DNA of 64,000 nucleotides from Guptibacillus hwajinpoensis. GTDB taxonomy: Bacteria > Bacillota > Bacilli > Bacillales > Guptibacillaceae. This document shows, piece after piece, positions 46,584 to 55,847 of this stretch. The DNA lies in the NCBI RefSeq assembly GCF_001039475.1, contig NZ_LELK01000004.1:710981-774980 (forward strand). Reading direction: 5' to 3'. Under the pieces are notes generated by a model. It worked only from the letters and a program-made list of their open reading frames with translations, was not told the origin of the DNA and made no database searches. The position numbers were made by a program, and so were the translations under genes. Every line of letters starts with the position of its first letter. Position 1 is the first letter of the stretch.

Positions 46584-47339
46584 TTATTCGTCGCCTTGAT
46601 CTGTTAACAGAACAGGGCCGTCTTTTGTAATTGCGAGAGTATGCTCATACTGTGCAGAAATAGAGCCATCTACTGTACGAGCAGTCCAACCATCTTCGTC
46701 TATTATGCTAAAAGGAGCTCCTATGTTTAGCATTGGTTCAATTGTAATAACCATACCTTCTTTTAACCGTGGACCAGTTCCTGGCTCCCCGAAGTGAGGA
46801 ATCATTGGCTCTTCATGAAGTGTTGGTCCTATGCCATGACCTGTAAAGTCGCGTACTACGCCATATCCTTTACTTTCAGCGTATTTTTGGATGGCGTGGC
46901 CAATATCTCCAATGCGATTGCCGACAACGGCCTGTTCTATTCCAAGGTATAGAGACTTTTTCGTAGCATCAAGCAACTGTTGCACGTCATCAGAAATGGA
47001 ACCTACAGCATAGGACCATGCTGAATCAGCAAGAGCGCCGTTTAAGTTTACAACCATATCTACTGTTACGATGTCTCCCTCTTTTAGCTTCTGAGTACCA
47101 GGAAACCCGTGACAAATGACGTCGTTCACTGAAGCGCAAGTTGCGAAAGGATAATCATGATAGCCTTTTTGTTCAGGAGTAGCGCCACGTTCTTCTAGAA
47201 AGAATTCTACAAAATCGTCAATTTGCTTCGTTGTTACGCCAGGTTTAATAATGTTGCGTAACTCTTTATGACAGTCAGCTAGAACCTTTCCTGCCTCTTT
47301 CATTAATTCGATTTCTCTTTTTGTTTTACGATGAATCAT
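46584..47339 (-). CDS. Methionine aminopeptidase, type I
   Basis: Removes N-terminal Met from nascent proteins with a two-metal site. The 251-residue protein has the five metal ligands in family order: Asp in VTVDMVVNLN, Asp in ALADSAWSYAVG, His in GHGIGPTLHEEP, Glu in ITIEPML and Glu in QYEHTLAIT. It is closer to the second Bacillus enzyme (MapB/YflG type) than to the ribosomal-operon Map, judging by context alone. The start is ATG 47339. It stands alone between genes of other operons. Confidence 0.92.
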   Translation of the reverse strand: MIHRKTKREIELMKEAGKVLADCHKELRNIIKPGVTTKQIDDFVEFFLEERGATPEQKGYHDYPFATCASVNDVICHGFPGTQKLKEGDIVTVDMVVNLNGALADSAWSYAVGSISDDVQQLLDATKKSLYLGIEQAVVGNRIGDIGHAIQKYAESKGYGVVRDFTGHGIGPTLHEEPMIPHFGEPGTGPRLKEGMVITIEPMLNIGAPFSIIDEDGWTARTVDGSISAQYEHTLAITKDGPVLLTDQGDE

Positions 47340-47437
47340 GTTTTCGCCTACTTTCTGCGGTTTGTTTAAGTATTTGCGTGTGACCTAGTAAATTTACTAA
47401 CACGTTATGCAGAGGATCTTCCCTCAGTTACTGTAAC

Positions 47438-47462
47438 AAAAAAGCCTGCAAATTGCAGGCTT
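47438..47462 (-). terminator. Terminator of the cation exchanger gene
   Basis: AAGCCTGCA and TGCAGGCTT pair around a three-base loop; on the minus strand a T6 run follows. It lies 5 bases past the stop. Confidence 0.88.
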
Positions 47463-47467
47463 CGAAA

Positions 47468-48529
47468 TTAGAGTAAATAAAAACCAATTCCCATAATTAA
47501 GTACGCAGCAAGCAATGTTGCTCCTTCAAACCAATTTGTTTCACCGTCATTACTAATCACAATTGTTAATAAAACAGCGGTTACCATTGTCACTAATTCT
47601 GGTAAAGTAAAGACAAGCGGCATTTGTACAGGAAAGAACAGTGAGATCAACACAAGTATTGGAGCAACAAACATGGCAATTTGAAGAGTAGAGCCTATTG
47701 CAATCTCAACAGCAATATCCATTTTGTTTTTGTAAGCCATAATAATGGCAGAAGCGTGCTCAGCTGCGTTTCCTACAATCGCTACAATAATAACCCCGAT
47801 AAATAACTCGCTCCATCCAAAGGTTTCCCCTACAGTTTCAAATGTATGAACAAGGCTTTCCGCTACATAACCGACCGCAACTGTTGAAAGTGCTAGAACG
47901 ATCATCGCCTTCTTCTTGCTCCATTCAGGCTCTTCATGATGAGGCTCTGCTCCGTTTTCTTCATTATGCTGGTAGACACCACGGTGTGTAACAAGCTTAA
48001 AGAAGAGAGCGGCAAGATAAAGTACGATTAGAATAACTGAAATTCCAATACTTAATGAAATCGCTTCAGCATCATCCATTCCCATTGCAAATACTTCCGG
48101 AATGACAAATGCTACGATTACACCGAACATTAATAGTCCAGAGTTGTGCCTTGCGTCGTAAACATTGAACTTCTGGCGTTTGAACTTAATGCCGCCAACG
48201 AAGAACGATAGTCCGGCAACAAGAAGAAGATTCCCAAGTACAGATCCTGTGAGGGAAGCTAGTACAATTTCTACTAATCCTTCTTTTAAGGCAAAGATTG
48301 AAATAATGAGTTCAACGGCATTACCGAAAGTTGCATTTAATAAGCCACCGATTCTTGGGCCTGATATAATCGCGAGACTTTCAGTGGCTCTACCCATATA
48401 TGCAGCGAGGGATACGATGGTTAAACAATAAACAGTAAACATAAGAATTTGTGACCAGTGAAGTAGACTTCCCGCTACAGACAGAGGAACTCCTATAACA
48501 ATTAAGATAAAGAAGATTTTGTTTACCAC
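47468..48529 (-). CDS. Ca2+/H+ antiporter, CaCA/CAX family
   Basis: A 353-residue exchanger with about eleven helices. The two inverted alpha repeats carry the ion-binding motifs GNAVELIISIFALKEG and GNAAEHASAIIMAYKNKMD, each with the essential Glu, and an acidic loop with a His-rich stretch (HNEENGAEPHHEEPEW) separates them. It resembles ChaA/YfkE of B. subtilis. The start is GTG 48529, 8 bases after AGAAAGGA; the ATG at 48538 lies directly on that site. Confidence 0.9.
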   Translation of the reverse strand: MVNKIFFILIVIGVPLSVAGSLLHWSQILMFTVYCLTIVSLAAYMGRATESLAIISGPRIGGLLNATFGNAVELIISIFALKEGLVEIVLASLTGSVLGNLLLVAGLSFFVGGIKFKRQKFNVYDARHNSGLLMFGVIVAFVIPEVFAMGMDDAEAISLSIGISVILIVLYLAALFFKLVTHRGVYQHNEENGAEPHHEEPEWSKKKAMIVLALSTVAVGYVAESLVHTFETVGETFGWSELFIGVIIVAIVGNAAEHASAIIMAYKNKMDIAVEIAIGSTLQIAMFVAPILVLISLFFPVQMPLVFTLPELVTMVTAVLLTIVISNDGETNWFEGATLLAAYLIMGIGFYLL

Positions 48530-48615
48530 GGTGCACATCCTTTCTACTTTTTATCATTAGTTTATTCTGTCTTTATTATAGTTTTCATTTATTGGGAAAG
48601 AAAGTTTTACCAGTA

Positions 48616-48830
48616 GGGTCTTTTCGTGAAAGGTTCATTTCGTAATGTTGCTATATAGCAGTTGATTTGCACTCCAGGTGCTCACCTGTCCCGCTAATCC
48701 CGCAGGAGTTGAGCACCTTCCGCTCCAATCAACGATGAAGGAGTTTTCACTATAGAAAAACTTTAAAAACAACAATCTTTACGAAAAGAGCCTTTCTATA
48801 AGATTGTTGCTGTGAAAAGAGAGCAAATCA
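48616..48830 (-). repeat. MITE-like element, deleted copy plus partial second copy
   Basis: Inverse copy with end GGGTCTTTTCGTGAAAGG at 48616 and AAAACAACAATC...ACGAAAAGAGCC to 48792; the core (48666-48726) keeps the outer palindrome but lacks the middle. A second arm fragment (TTTCTATAAGATTGTTGCTG) follows head-to-tail to about 48830. It fills much of the 508-bp gap before the his operon. Confidence 0.75.
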
Positions 48831-48934
48831 ACGATGAAGTTTGGCTTCAACCCTTAGCTTCCTTTTCAAAAACAACAAAAAGGATTGATTAAGAGTACTC
48901 GGGAAGGGTAAGGGGAATAATCGCTTCATATTGG

Positions 48935-48963
48935 TTGACGAAAATTTTCTAGGCGTGTAAACT
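48935..48963 (+). promoter_or_regulatory. Promoter of the his operon
   Basis: TTGACG (48935-48940), 17 bp, TAAACT (48958-48963). About 75 bp upstream of hisZ. A tandem repeat lies in the transcribed leader. Confidence 0.55.
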
Positions 48964-48991
48964 ACAAATAACTTCATCTTGTTAGTATATT

Positions 48992-49021
48992 AGCGAACTA
49001 AAGTAAAGCGAACTAAAGTAA
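48992..49021 (+). promoter_or_regulatory. Perfect 15-bp tandem direct repeat before hisZ
   Basis: AGCGAACTAAAGTAA occurs twice back to back, ending 4 bases before the GAGGTG ribosome site. A complementary half (GTTAGT) lies at 48981-48986. Such spaced ACTAA/TTAGT half-sites are plausible targets of a TrpR-like repressor (YerC/HisR type) of histidine synthesis; this assignment is inference. No T-box or attenuator was seen. Confidence 0.55.
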
Positions 49022-49037
49022 ATGCGAGGTGCAAAAA

Positions 49038-50219
49038 ATGACGAGACCATTTGTATTTGAGAAACCACTCGGTATGCGAGATACGCTACCGTTACTATAC
49101 GATCTGAAAACAAGCATTCGAGAAAAAATTCAACACGTAACAGAAACGTGGGGATATCGGTTTATGAATACACCTACTCTTGAGTACTACGAAACAGTAG
49201 GTGAGGCGTCAGCAATTCTAGATCAGCAGCTTTTTAAACTGCTTGATCAGCGTGGGAATACACTTGTGTTAAGACCCGATATGACGGCACCGATCGCCCG
49301 CGTAGCTGCGTCTAGTTTGAAGAAAGAGCCTTTTCCATTGCGCTTGGCTTATGATTCTAATGTGTACCGTGCACAAGAGGACGAAGGTGGCAAACCGGCT
49401 GAATTTGAACAAATTGGTGTCGAGTTAATTGGAGATCGCACGACTAGTGCAGATGCAGAAGTCATTGCCTTAATGGCTGCTGTTCTAAAAGAAGCAGGGC
49501 TTGAGAATTTTCAGATCGCAATTGGACATGTTGGATTTATCCAAGAGCTGTTTCTTTCAATTGTTGGAAATGAAGATCGTGCGGCTGTTCTTCGTCGCTA
49601 TTTATATGAGAAGAACTACGTTGGGTACCGTCAGCACGTTCGCGAAATGCCGCTTTCATCAATTGATCAAAAAAGACTAATGGATCTTCTAACCCTTAGA
49701 GGAGATGGTTCTAAGCTAAGTGACGCCATCGAACTTCTTCCTACTGAAGCGGGTGAACGTGTGTTAGATGAGCTCCGGACGCTTATACAAACGCTTGAGG
49801 CTTATGGGGTTGCAGATCAGGTTAAGTTTGATTTCACGCTTGTTAGTCACATGAGTTATTACACAGGTGTCGTATTCGAAGGGTACGCAAATGAGCTTGG
49901 CGTTCCATTAAGTAATGGCGGTCGTTACGATGAATTATTATCTCGCTTTGATCGTCCGGCACAAGCAACTGGATTTGGGATTCGTCTTGATCATTTGGCT
50001 GAAGCGCTTGGCCTAACGGGTGATGAAAAGCTACCTGATGCGATTATATTTAGTCCAGAACGGAGAGAGGAAGCTATCCAGCAGGCTTCAGAAAGACGAG
50101 CTCAAGGCGAAAAAGTCGTTATGCAGGAACTGAGCGGCATTACGAATCTTGATGAGTACTCAGAACGTTTTGATGATGTTGTATATATGATTGGTAAGAA
50201 CGGAAAGGGGACGTTGTAA
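49038..50219 (+). CDS. hisZ: ATP phosphoribosyltransferase regulatory subunit HisZ
   Basis: HisZ is a catalytically inactive histidyl-tRNA-synthetase-like protein required by the short form of HisG. The 393-residue product has class II synthetase motifs (FELIGDRT-like [47 protein letters not shown]). ATG 49038 follows GAGGTG; GTG 49029 overlaps that site. First gene of an eight-gene his operon with overlaps throughout (1 bp with hisG). Confidence 0.95.
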   Translation: MTRPFVFEKPLGMRDTLPLLYDLKTSIREKIQHVTETWGYRFMNTPTLEYYETVGEASAILDQQLFKLLDQRGNTLVLRPDMTAPIARVAASSLKKEPFPLRLAYDSNVYRAQEDEGGKPAEFEQIGVELIGDRTTSADAEVIALMAAVLKEAGLENFQIAIGHVGFIQELFLSIVGNEDRAAVLRRYLYEKNYVGYRQHVREMPLSSIDQKRLMDLLTLRGDGSKLSDAIELLPTEAGERVLDELRTLIQTLEAYGVADQVKFDFTLVSHMSYYTGVVFEGYANELGVPLSNGGRYDELLSRFDRPAQATGFGIRLDHLAEALGLTGDEKLPDAIIFSPERREEAIQQASERRAQGEKVVMQELSGITNLDEYSERFDDVVYMIGKNGKGTL

Positions 50220-50860
50220 TGCTTACGATCGCAATGCCAAAGGGACGTATTTTTGACGAAGCATCTGAGTTGCTTCGTCAAGCTGGTTACAAGCTCCCTC
50301 CTGAATTTGATGATTCAAGAAAACTGATTCTAGATATTGAGGAAGAGAATATCCGTTTCATTCTAGCGAAGCCGATGGATGTTCCAACTTATGTTGAACA
50401 CGGTGTTGCTGATGTTGGGATTGCTGGAAAAGATGTAATGCTTGAAGAAGAACGCAATGTTTATGAAGTACTTGATTTGAAAATCAGCGGCTGCTATCTC
50501 GCTGTGGCTGGGCTTTCAGATGGTCCAATCAAAGGAGTTGCTCCAAAGATTGCAACGAAGTATCCGAACGTTGCTTCTAATTATTTTCGAGAGCAAGGTG
50601 AGCAAGTAGAGATTATTAAATTGAACGGATCTATTGAACTTGCGCCGTTAATAGGCCTTGCGGATCGCATTGTCGATATTGTTTCAACAGGACGAACGTT
50701 AACGGAGAACGGACTAATGGAAACGGCGTTTATTGAGCCGATAACATCTCGCTTTATCGTAAACCCAGTAAGCTATCGAACAAAAGATGCCATTATTGAT
50801 GATATGGTCGAGCGTCTTTCAGCTGTTGTGGAAGGAGGTAGCGGAGATGAAAATCGTTAA
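50219..50860 (+). CDS. hisG: ATP phosphoribosyltransferase catalytic subunit, short form
   Basis: Catalyses step 1 of histidine synthesis: ATP plus PRPP to phosphoribosyl-ATP. At 213 residues it lacks the C-terminal regulatory domain of long HisG and so depends on HisZ, encoded just upstream. Motifs: [28 protein letters not shown], and the PRPP loop [21 protein letters not shown] overlaps the hisZ stop by one base. It overlaps hisD by 14 bp. Confidence 0.97.
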   Translation: MLTIAMPKGRIFDEASELLRQAGYKLPPEFDDSRKLILDIEEENIRFILAKPMDVPTYVEHGVADVGIAGKDVMLEEERNVYEVLDLKISGCYLAVAGLSDGPIKGVAPKIATKYPNVASNYFREQGEQVEIIKLNGSIELAPLIGLADRIVDIVSTGRTLTENGLMETAFIEPITSRFIVNPVSYRTKDAIIDDMVERLSAVVEGGSGDENR

Positions 50861-52121
50861 CATGAACGACGGGATTTCCATTAAGCGGTCTATTGAAGAA
50901 GGAACAGAGGAGCAACGTCAGGTTGTGCTCTCGATCCTTGAGCAGGTTAAAACAAACGGTGATGATGCCGTTAAAACATACACGAAAAAATTTGACGGTG
51001 CTACACTCGATGATTTGCGCGTAACGAGTGAAGAAATTGAACAAGCGTATGGGGAATTGTCTGACGAGCTTGTTGCAATTATTCAAGAAGCCGCCTCGAA
51101 CATCAAAACATTTCATGAGCGTCAGCGTCGAGAGTCATGGTTTACAACGTCTCTGGATGGTACGCTACTTGGCCAGAAAGTAACGCCACTAGATTCTGTT
51201 GGCGTATATGTGCCAGGAGGCAAAGCTGCTTATCCTTCTTCTGTTCTAATGAACGTTATCCCTGCTACAGCGGCAGGCGTTCAGAGAATTGTAATGGTTA
51301 CACCTCCTGATTCAGAAGGAAAAGTGCCAGCAGGCGTACTTGTTGCTGCTAATGAAGTAGGCGTTACCGAGATTGTTAAAGCGGGTGGTGCACAAGCTGT
51401 CGCTGCCCTTGCTTATGGAACAGAATCGATTTCTGCAGTTGATAAAATCGTCGGTCCAGGAAATATCTTCGTCGCTCTTGCCAAACGAGAAGTGTTTGGT
51501 ATTGTCGATATTGATATGATTGCAGGACCGAGTGAAATCGTCGTTCTAGCCGATGAACAAGCGAATCCTGCTTATGTTGCAGCAGATCTGCTATCACAGG
51601 CTGAGCATGATGAACGCGCAAGCGCAGTACTTGTTACACCATCTCAAGTACTTGCTGAGCGCGTTCAAGAACAAGTAGAGAAGCAGCTTGCAGAGCTTCC
51701 ACGTGCCGAAATCGCTTCGAAATCGATTGAAGATTATGGCGTCATTTACGTTGTTGACAATATGGTAGCAGGCGTTGAAGCAGTGAATGATCTAGCACCT
51801 GAACACCTTGAGATTATGGTAGATGAGCCAATGACGTTACTTGGGAAAATTCGTCATGCAGGTGCGATCTTCCTTGGACCTTATAGCTCGGAACCGGTTG
51901 GTGATTACTTTGCAGGACCAAATCACGTTCTACCAACGAATGGGACAGCTCGTTTTTCTAGTCCTCTTTCAGTGGATGATTTTATTAAGAAATCGAGTGT
52001 GATTTCGTATAGTAAAGAAGCAATGAAGCAGAACGGCAATAGCATTGCTGCGCTTGCAAAGCTTGAAGGGCTCGGTGCTCACGCAAGAGCGGTTGAACTT
52101 CGATTGGAGGATTTGAAATGA
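50847..52121 (+). CDS. hisD: Histidinol dehydrogenase
   Basis: Performs the last two steps, histidinol to histidine, with NAD and Zn. The 424-residue protein has [64 protein letters not shown] (Zn ligand region) and GPNHVLPT. The start is ATG 50847, 7 bases after GGAAGGAGG within the end of hisG. The stop overlaps hisB by 4 bp. Confidence 0.97.
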   Translation: MKIVNMNDGISIKRSIEEGTEEQRQVVLSILEQVKTNGDDAVKTYTKKFDGATLDDLRVTSEEIEQAYGELSDELVAIIQEAASNIKTFHERQRRESWFTTSLDGTLLGQKVTPLDSVGVYVPGGKAAYPSSVLMNVIPATAAGVQRIVMVTPPDSEGKVPAGVLVAANEVGVTEIVKAGGAQAVAALAYGTESISAVDKIVGPGNIFVALAKREVFGIVDIDMIAGPSEIVVLADEQANPAYVAADLLSQAEHDERASAVLVTPSQVLAERVQEQVEKQLAELPRAEIASKSIEDYGVIYVVDNMVAGVEAVNDLAPEHLEIMVDEPMTLLGKIRHAGAIFLGPYSSEPVGDYFAGPNHVLPTNGTARFSSPLSVDDFIKKSSVISYSKEAMKQNGNSIAALAKLEGLGAHARAVELRLEDLK

Positions 52122-52711
52122 GTGAAGAGAGAGTAAGTTCCATTGCTAGAGAAACATCTGAAACGTCTATTAACCTTTCTTTCGGGGTAGATGGAGAAGG
52201 GAAGTCAGATCTACAGACGTGCGTTCCGTTTTTAACGCACATGCTCGACCTGTTCACAAAGCATGGAAAGTTCGACTTAGCGATCGCAGCGAATGGCGAT
52301 ACAGAAATTGATGATCATCATACAACTGAAGATATTGGTATTTGTCTTGGCGAAGCGTTAAAGCAAGCGCTTGGCTCGAAGGAAGGCATCAAGCGATATG
52401 GCAATGCGTTTGTACCAATGGATGATGCGCTTGCCCAGGTTGTTGTTGATTTAAGCAATCGTCCACATCTTGAATATCGCGTTGAATTACCATCCACACG
52501 AGTTGGTACCTTTGATACAGAACTTGTTCATGAATTTCTATGGAAGCTTGCGATTGAAGCACGAATGAATTTGCATGTCATCGTTCACTACGGCCATAAT
52601 ACGCATCACATTATTGAGGCGATTTTCAAAGCACTTGGACGAGCATTGGATGAAGCAACGCTGATTGATCCTCGTGTAAAAGGTGTTCCTTCAACGAAAG
52701 GGATGCTATAG
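52118..52711 (+). CDS. hisB: Imidazoleglycerol-phosphate dehydratase
   Basis: Dehydrates imidazole glycerol phosphate to imidazole acetol phosphate. The 197-residue single-function enzyme has the Mn-binding motifs [17 protein letters not shown] and [15 protein letters not shown]. It is the monofunctional form without the histidinol phosphatase domain found in enterobacteria, and no separate phosphatase (HisJ type) is in this operon. ATG overlaps the hisD stop. hisH begins at the next base after its stop. Confidence 0.97.
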   Translation: MSEERVSSIARETSETSINLSFGVDGEGKSDLQTCVPFLTHMLDLFTKHGKFDLAIAANGDTEIDDHHTTEDIGICLGEALKQALGSKEGIKRYGNAFVPMDDALAQVVVDLSNRPHLEYRVELPSTRVGTFDTELVHEFLWKLAIEARMNLHVIVHYGHNTHHIIEAIFKALGRALDEATLIDPRVKGVPSTKGML

Positions 52712-53347
52712 ATGATTGGTATTATTGACTATGGAATGGGCAATTTGTATAGCGTGAGTAAAGCGCTTGAACGTCTCGGATATGATTACTTCGTTTCAGA
52801 AGAAGAGGAAGAACTATCAAAAGCGACAGGTCTTCTTCTTCCTGGAGTAGGATCTTTTCGAGATGCAATGGCGATATTGAATGAAACAGGATTAAAAGCG
52901 TTTATAGATAAAGAAGTAGCTCGTGGTAAACCCCTTCTTGGCATTTGTCTTGGCATGCAGCTTCTTTTTGAAGAAAGTAATGAAAATGGCTTTGCAGAAG
53001 GCTTTTCATTTCTACCAGGTAAAGTGAAGAAGTTTCCAGGTCAAGACTCATCCGGAACATCTTATAAAGTCCCTCATATGGGGTGGAACAAGCTAGATAT
53101 TAAGAAACCGGAATCTTTCCTTATGAATGAAGTAGGGGATGAACATGTCTACTTTGTTCACTCTTATTATGTTGATACAGAAGATCGTGATGTGCTGATC
53201 GCATCTGCAGACTATGCAGAAGAAGTACCTGCGGTTGTTGGAAAAGGAAACGTGTTTGGTACACAATTCCACCCAGAGAAAAGCAGTCATGCAGGACTTA
53301 CGATTCTCAGAAACTATGCCCAATACGTTGAAAGGAATGACGCATAA
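52712..53347 (+). CDS. hisH: Imidazole glycerol phosphate synthase, glutaminase subunit
   Basis: Supplies ammonia from glutamine to HisF. The 211-residue class I amidotransferase has the nucleophile Cys in [13 protein letters not shown], the oxyanion strand [13 protein letters not shown] and the His-Glu pair in [10 protein letters not shown]. Its start directly follows the hisB stop. hisA follows after one base. Confidence 0.97.
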   Translation: MIGIIDYGMGNLYSVSKALERLGYDYFVSEEEEELSKATGLLLPGVGSFRDAMAILNETGLKAFIDKEVARGKPLLGICLGMQLLFEESNENGFAEGFSFLPGKVKKFPGQDSSGTSYKVPHMGWNKLDIKKPESFLMNEVGDEHVYFVHSYYVDTEDRDVLIASADYAEEVPAVVGKGNVFGTQFHPEKSSHAGLTILRNYAQYVERNDA

Positions 53348-53348
53348 T

Positions 53349-54068
53349 ATGGCAATGACAATCTATCCAGCAATTGATATGAGAGGCGGCAAGTGCGTTC
53401 GTCTCCTTCAAGGCGATTACAATCAGGAAACAATTTATGGAGATTCACCTTTTGACATGGCAAAGAAATTCGCTGACGACGGTGCAGAATGGATTCACAT
53501 GGTTGATCTTGATGGAGCTCGAGAAGGCAAACGAGTGAACGATCGTTATGTTTTGGAAGTTGCAGACAAACTAAACGCTCGCGTTCAAATTGGTGGCGGA
53601 ATTCGTAAAGAAGAAGATGTAGCGTATTACTTAGATAACGGAGTTGACCGCATTATTCTAGGAAGTAGTGCGATTTCAGACCCCGATTTCGTTAAGAAAA
53701 TGCTTTCTCGTTATAAAGAAAAAATCGCAATTGGAATTGATGCGCGCGATGGATACGTGGCTGTTGAAGGTTGGCTAAAAACATCGGAAGTTAAGGCGGT
53801 TGACCTTGGTAAGGAGCTTGCTAATCACGGAGCAGAGGTGTTCATTTTCACTGACATTTCAAAAGATGGCACACTATCTGGACCGAACGTCGAGGCGATT
53901 GCTGAACTCGGCGAAGCAACAGGTAAGGAAGTTATCGCATCTGGTGGTGTGAGCTCACTTGATGATGTGCTAAGTCTTCGTGAACGAAGTGATTCAATCA
54001 GTGGTGCTATTATTGGTAAGGCGCTCTACACAAATCAGTTCACGTTAGAACAAGCACTGGAGGTATAA
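53349..54068 (+). CDS. hisA: ProFAR isomerase HisA
   Basis: Isomerises the ProFAR intermediate, step 4 of histidine synthesis. The 239-residue (beta-alpha)8 barrel has [14 protein letters not shown] with the catalytic Asp, VQIGGGIR, and the phosphate loops [11 protein letters not shown] and [15 protein letters not shown] 53349 lies 12 bases after AAAGGA; ATG 53355 (two codons in) is an alternative. A longer frame back to 53214 runs inside hisH and has no site. Confidence 0.95.
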   Translation: MAMTIYPAIDMRGGKCVRLLQGDYNQETIYGDSPFDMAKKFADDGAEWIHMVDLDGAREGKRVNDRYVLEVADKLNARVQIGGGIRKEEDVAYYLDNGVDRIILGSSAISDPDFVKKMLSRYKEKIAIGIDARDGYVAVEGWLKTSEVKAVDLGKELANHGAEVFIFTDISKDGTLSGPNVEAIAELGEATGKEVIASGGVSSLDDVLSLRERSDSISGAIIGKALYTNQFTLEQALEV

Positions 54069-54070
54069 GG

Positions 54071-54829
54071 ATGCTAACGAAGCGAATTATCCCGTGTCTT
54101 GATGTGAAAGAAGGCCGAGTTGTAAAAGGGATTCAGTTTGTCGGTCTTCGTGATGCTGGAGACCCAGTAGAGCTTGCAAGAGTGTACGATAAAGAAGGCG
54201 CAGATGAACTTGTTTTTCTCGATATTTCAGCATCACATGAAGGAAGAGAAACAATGGTTGATGTTGTGCGCCAGGTCGCAGCTGAGCTTGCTATCCCCTT
54301 TACAGTTGGCGGTGGCATCAACAAGCTTGAAGACATGAAACGTGTTCTTCGCGCAGGAGCTGATAAAGTATCCATGAATACAGCAGCTGTACTTCGTCCG
54401 GAACTAATTCGTGAAGGTGCAGACTATTTTGGAACACAGTGCATGGTCGTTGCAATCGATGCAAAGTGGGAAGAAGAGACCGGGTCTTGGCGTGTCTATA
54501 CGCATGGTGGTCGAACAGCAACAGAATGGGATGCTGTAGAATGGGCTTTGAAGGCACAGGAAATGGGAGCAGGTGAGATTCTTCTAACGAGTATGGATGC
54601 GGACGGTAGCAAAGACGGTTTCGATATTTCCCTTACGAAAGCGATTGGAAATGCGGTCACGATTCCAGTCATTGCATCAGGTGGTGCTGGTTCTTCAGAC
54701 GATTTTCTAGATGTTTTCAATGATGCTTCTGCAGATGCGGCACTTGCAGCATCTATTTTCCACTACAAAGAAACCTCACTCACACATGTGAAAGAGTACT
54801 TAAAACAAAACGGGGTGGCAATTCGATGA
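54071..54829 (+). CDS. hisF: Imidazole glycerol phosphate synthase, cyclase subunit
   Basis: Works with HisH to make imidazole glycerol phosphate and AICAR. The 252-residue barrel has [15 protein letters not shown] with catalytic Asp11, [35 protein letters not shown] with the second catalytic Asp, and [14 protein letters not shown]. The start follows GGAGGTATAAGG. Overlaps hisI by 4 bp. Confidence 0.97.
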   Translation: MLTKRIIPCLDVKEGRVVKGIQFVGLRDAGDPVELARVYDKEGADELVFLDISASHEGRETMVDVVRQVAAELAIPFTVGGGINKLEDMKRVLRAGADKVSMNTAAVLRPELIREGADYFGTQCMVVAIDAKWEEETGSWRVYTHGGRTATEWDAVEWALKAQEMGAGEILLTSMDADGSKDGFDISLTKAIGNAVTIPVIASGGAGSSDDFLDVFNDASADAALAASIFHYKETSLTHVKEYLKQNGVAIR

Positions 54830-55455
54830 ATCTAGATATGATCCAATTTGATGAAAAAGGTCTTGTTCCAGCTATTGTGCAGGATACAGCAAGTAAGGAA
54901 GTATTAACCCTTGCTTATATGAATAAAGAATCGCTTACTAAAACGATTGAAACGAAAGAAACGTGGTTTTATAGTCGTTCACGTGAAGAGTTATGGCATA
55001 AGGGCGAAACCTCAGGAAACACGCAGACCGTTACGGACCTTCGCTATGATTGCGATCAGGATGCGGTGCTCGTTCTAGTTAAGCCGGCTGGACCAGCTTG
55101 TCATAAAGGAGACTACACGTGTTTTTCTGATTCGTTACTAGGTAATGAGGTAACGCCTGAAGAGAATCGCTTCGCTATTCTAAATACACTAGAAGAAATT
55201 ATTGCAAAGCGTCACGAAGAACGTCCAGAAGGAGCTTACACAACGTATCTCTTTAGTGAAGGCGTAGATAAGATTTTGAAGAAGGTTGGGGAAGAAGCAT
55301 CTGAAGTGATTATTGCTGCGAAGAACCGCGATCTTGAAGAATTAACCTGGGAGTCTGCGGATCTTCTATTCCACCTTATGGTTCTATTAAGAGAGCAGGG
55401 ATGTCCTCTTGATGATGTACTCAACGTGCTTGAAAAACGTCACGCTTCCAAATAA
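54826..55455 (+). CDS. hisI: Bifunctional phosphoribosyl-AMP cyclohydrolase / phosphoribosyl-ATP pyrophosphatase
   Basis: HisIE fusion performing steps 2 and 3. The N-terminal HisI domain (residues 1-110) has [22 protein letters not shown], the metal motifs [11 protein letters not shown] and [12 protein letters not shown]. The C-terminal HisE domain (about 112-205) has [32 protein letters not shown]. Total 209 residues, as in B. subtilis. Last gene of the operon. hisC is not in the cluster. No clear terminator lies right after it, so a small downstream gene may be cotranscribed. Confidence 0.97.
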   Translation: MNLDMIQFDEKGLVPAIVQDTASKEVLTLAYMNKESLTKTIETKETWFYSRSREELWHKGETSGNTQTVTDLRYDCDQDAVLVLVKPAGPACHKGDYTCFSDSLLGNEVTPEENRFAILNTLEEIIAKRHEERPEGAYTTYLFSEGVDKILKKVGEEASEVIIAAKNRDLEELTWESADLLFHLMVLLREQGCPLDDVLNVLEKRHASK

Positions 55456-55520
55456 TGAAACCTTTTCCCCTTATACTCGTAGAAATAGGAAATGAGAGTA
55501 ATGAAATGGGGAGTAAAATC

Positions 55521-55658
55521 ATGTTTGTAGGTTTTATGTTTGTTGGACTTGCAATAGGCTTGTTTCTCGGTCAACCGGGACCGGGTGTGCTTCTTGGTAT
55601 GGGAGTAGGCTTCATTGCTGATGAGATTATGAAGCGCAGGAAAGATATGTGGAAATAA
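55521..55658 (+). CDS. Small hypothetical membrane protein
   Basis: A 45-residue protein consisting of a glycine-rich hydrophobic stretch (MFVGFMFVGLAIGLFLGQPG, then VLLGMGVGFIADEIM) and a basic tail (KRRKDMW). ATG 55521 lies 7 bases after GGGGAG; ATG 55506 (50 residues) is an alternative. A terminator sits right after the stop, supporting expression. I do not recognise it; function unknown. Confidence 0.6.
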   Translation: MFVGFMFVGLAIGLFLGQPGPGVLLGMGVGFIADEIMKRRKDMWK

Positions 55659-55682
55659 AAGCGAGCTTTCGAGCTCGTTTTT
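55657..55682 (+). terminator. Terminator after the small membrane protein / his operon
   Basis: CGAGCT and AGCTCG with a TTCG tetraloop, extended by A/T pairs, followed by T5. Confidence 0.8.
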
Positions 55683-55782
55683 AGTTTGCGTGTGGTTCTC
55701 CCCTTTAAATAAGGCATCTGCCTTAAACCTTTTAATAGGCAAGTATTTCTACTTTTTTCTTACACGACTGGGTGAAGATGTA

Positions 55783-55791
55783 TGTTATACT
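55783..55791 (+). promoter_or_regulatory. Extended -10 promoter of the TPR gene
   Basis: TGTTATACT (TGn plus TATACT), 57 bp before ATG 55848. No good -35 at normal spacing. Confidence 0.45.
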
Positions 55792-55847
55792 TTTGAACGG
55801 ATATGACTGGTAGTAGAATTATTTTGATGAAATTAATGGGGGAAAAC

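Noticed and set aside
48539-49037. T-box or histidine attenuator before hisZ
   Set aside because: No T-box sequence, specifier loop or terminator/antiterminator pair was seen; the interval holds a repeat, a promoter and a tandem direct repeat.
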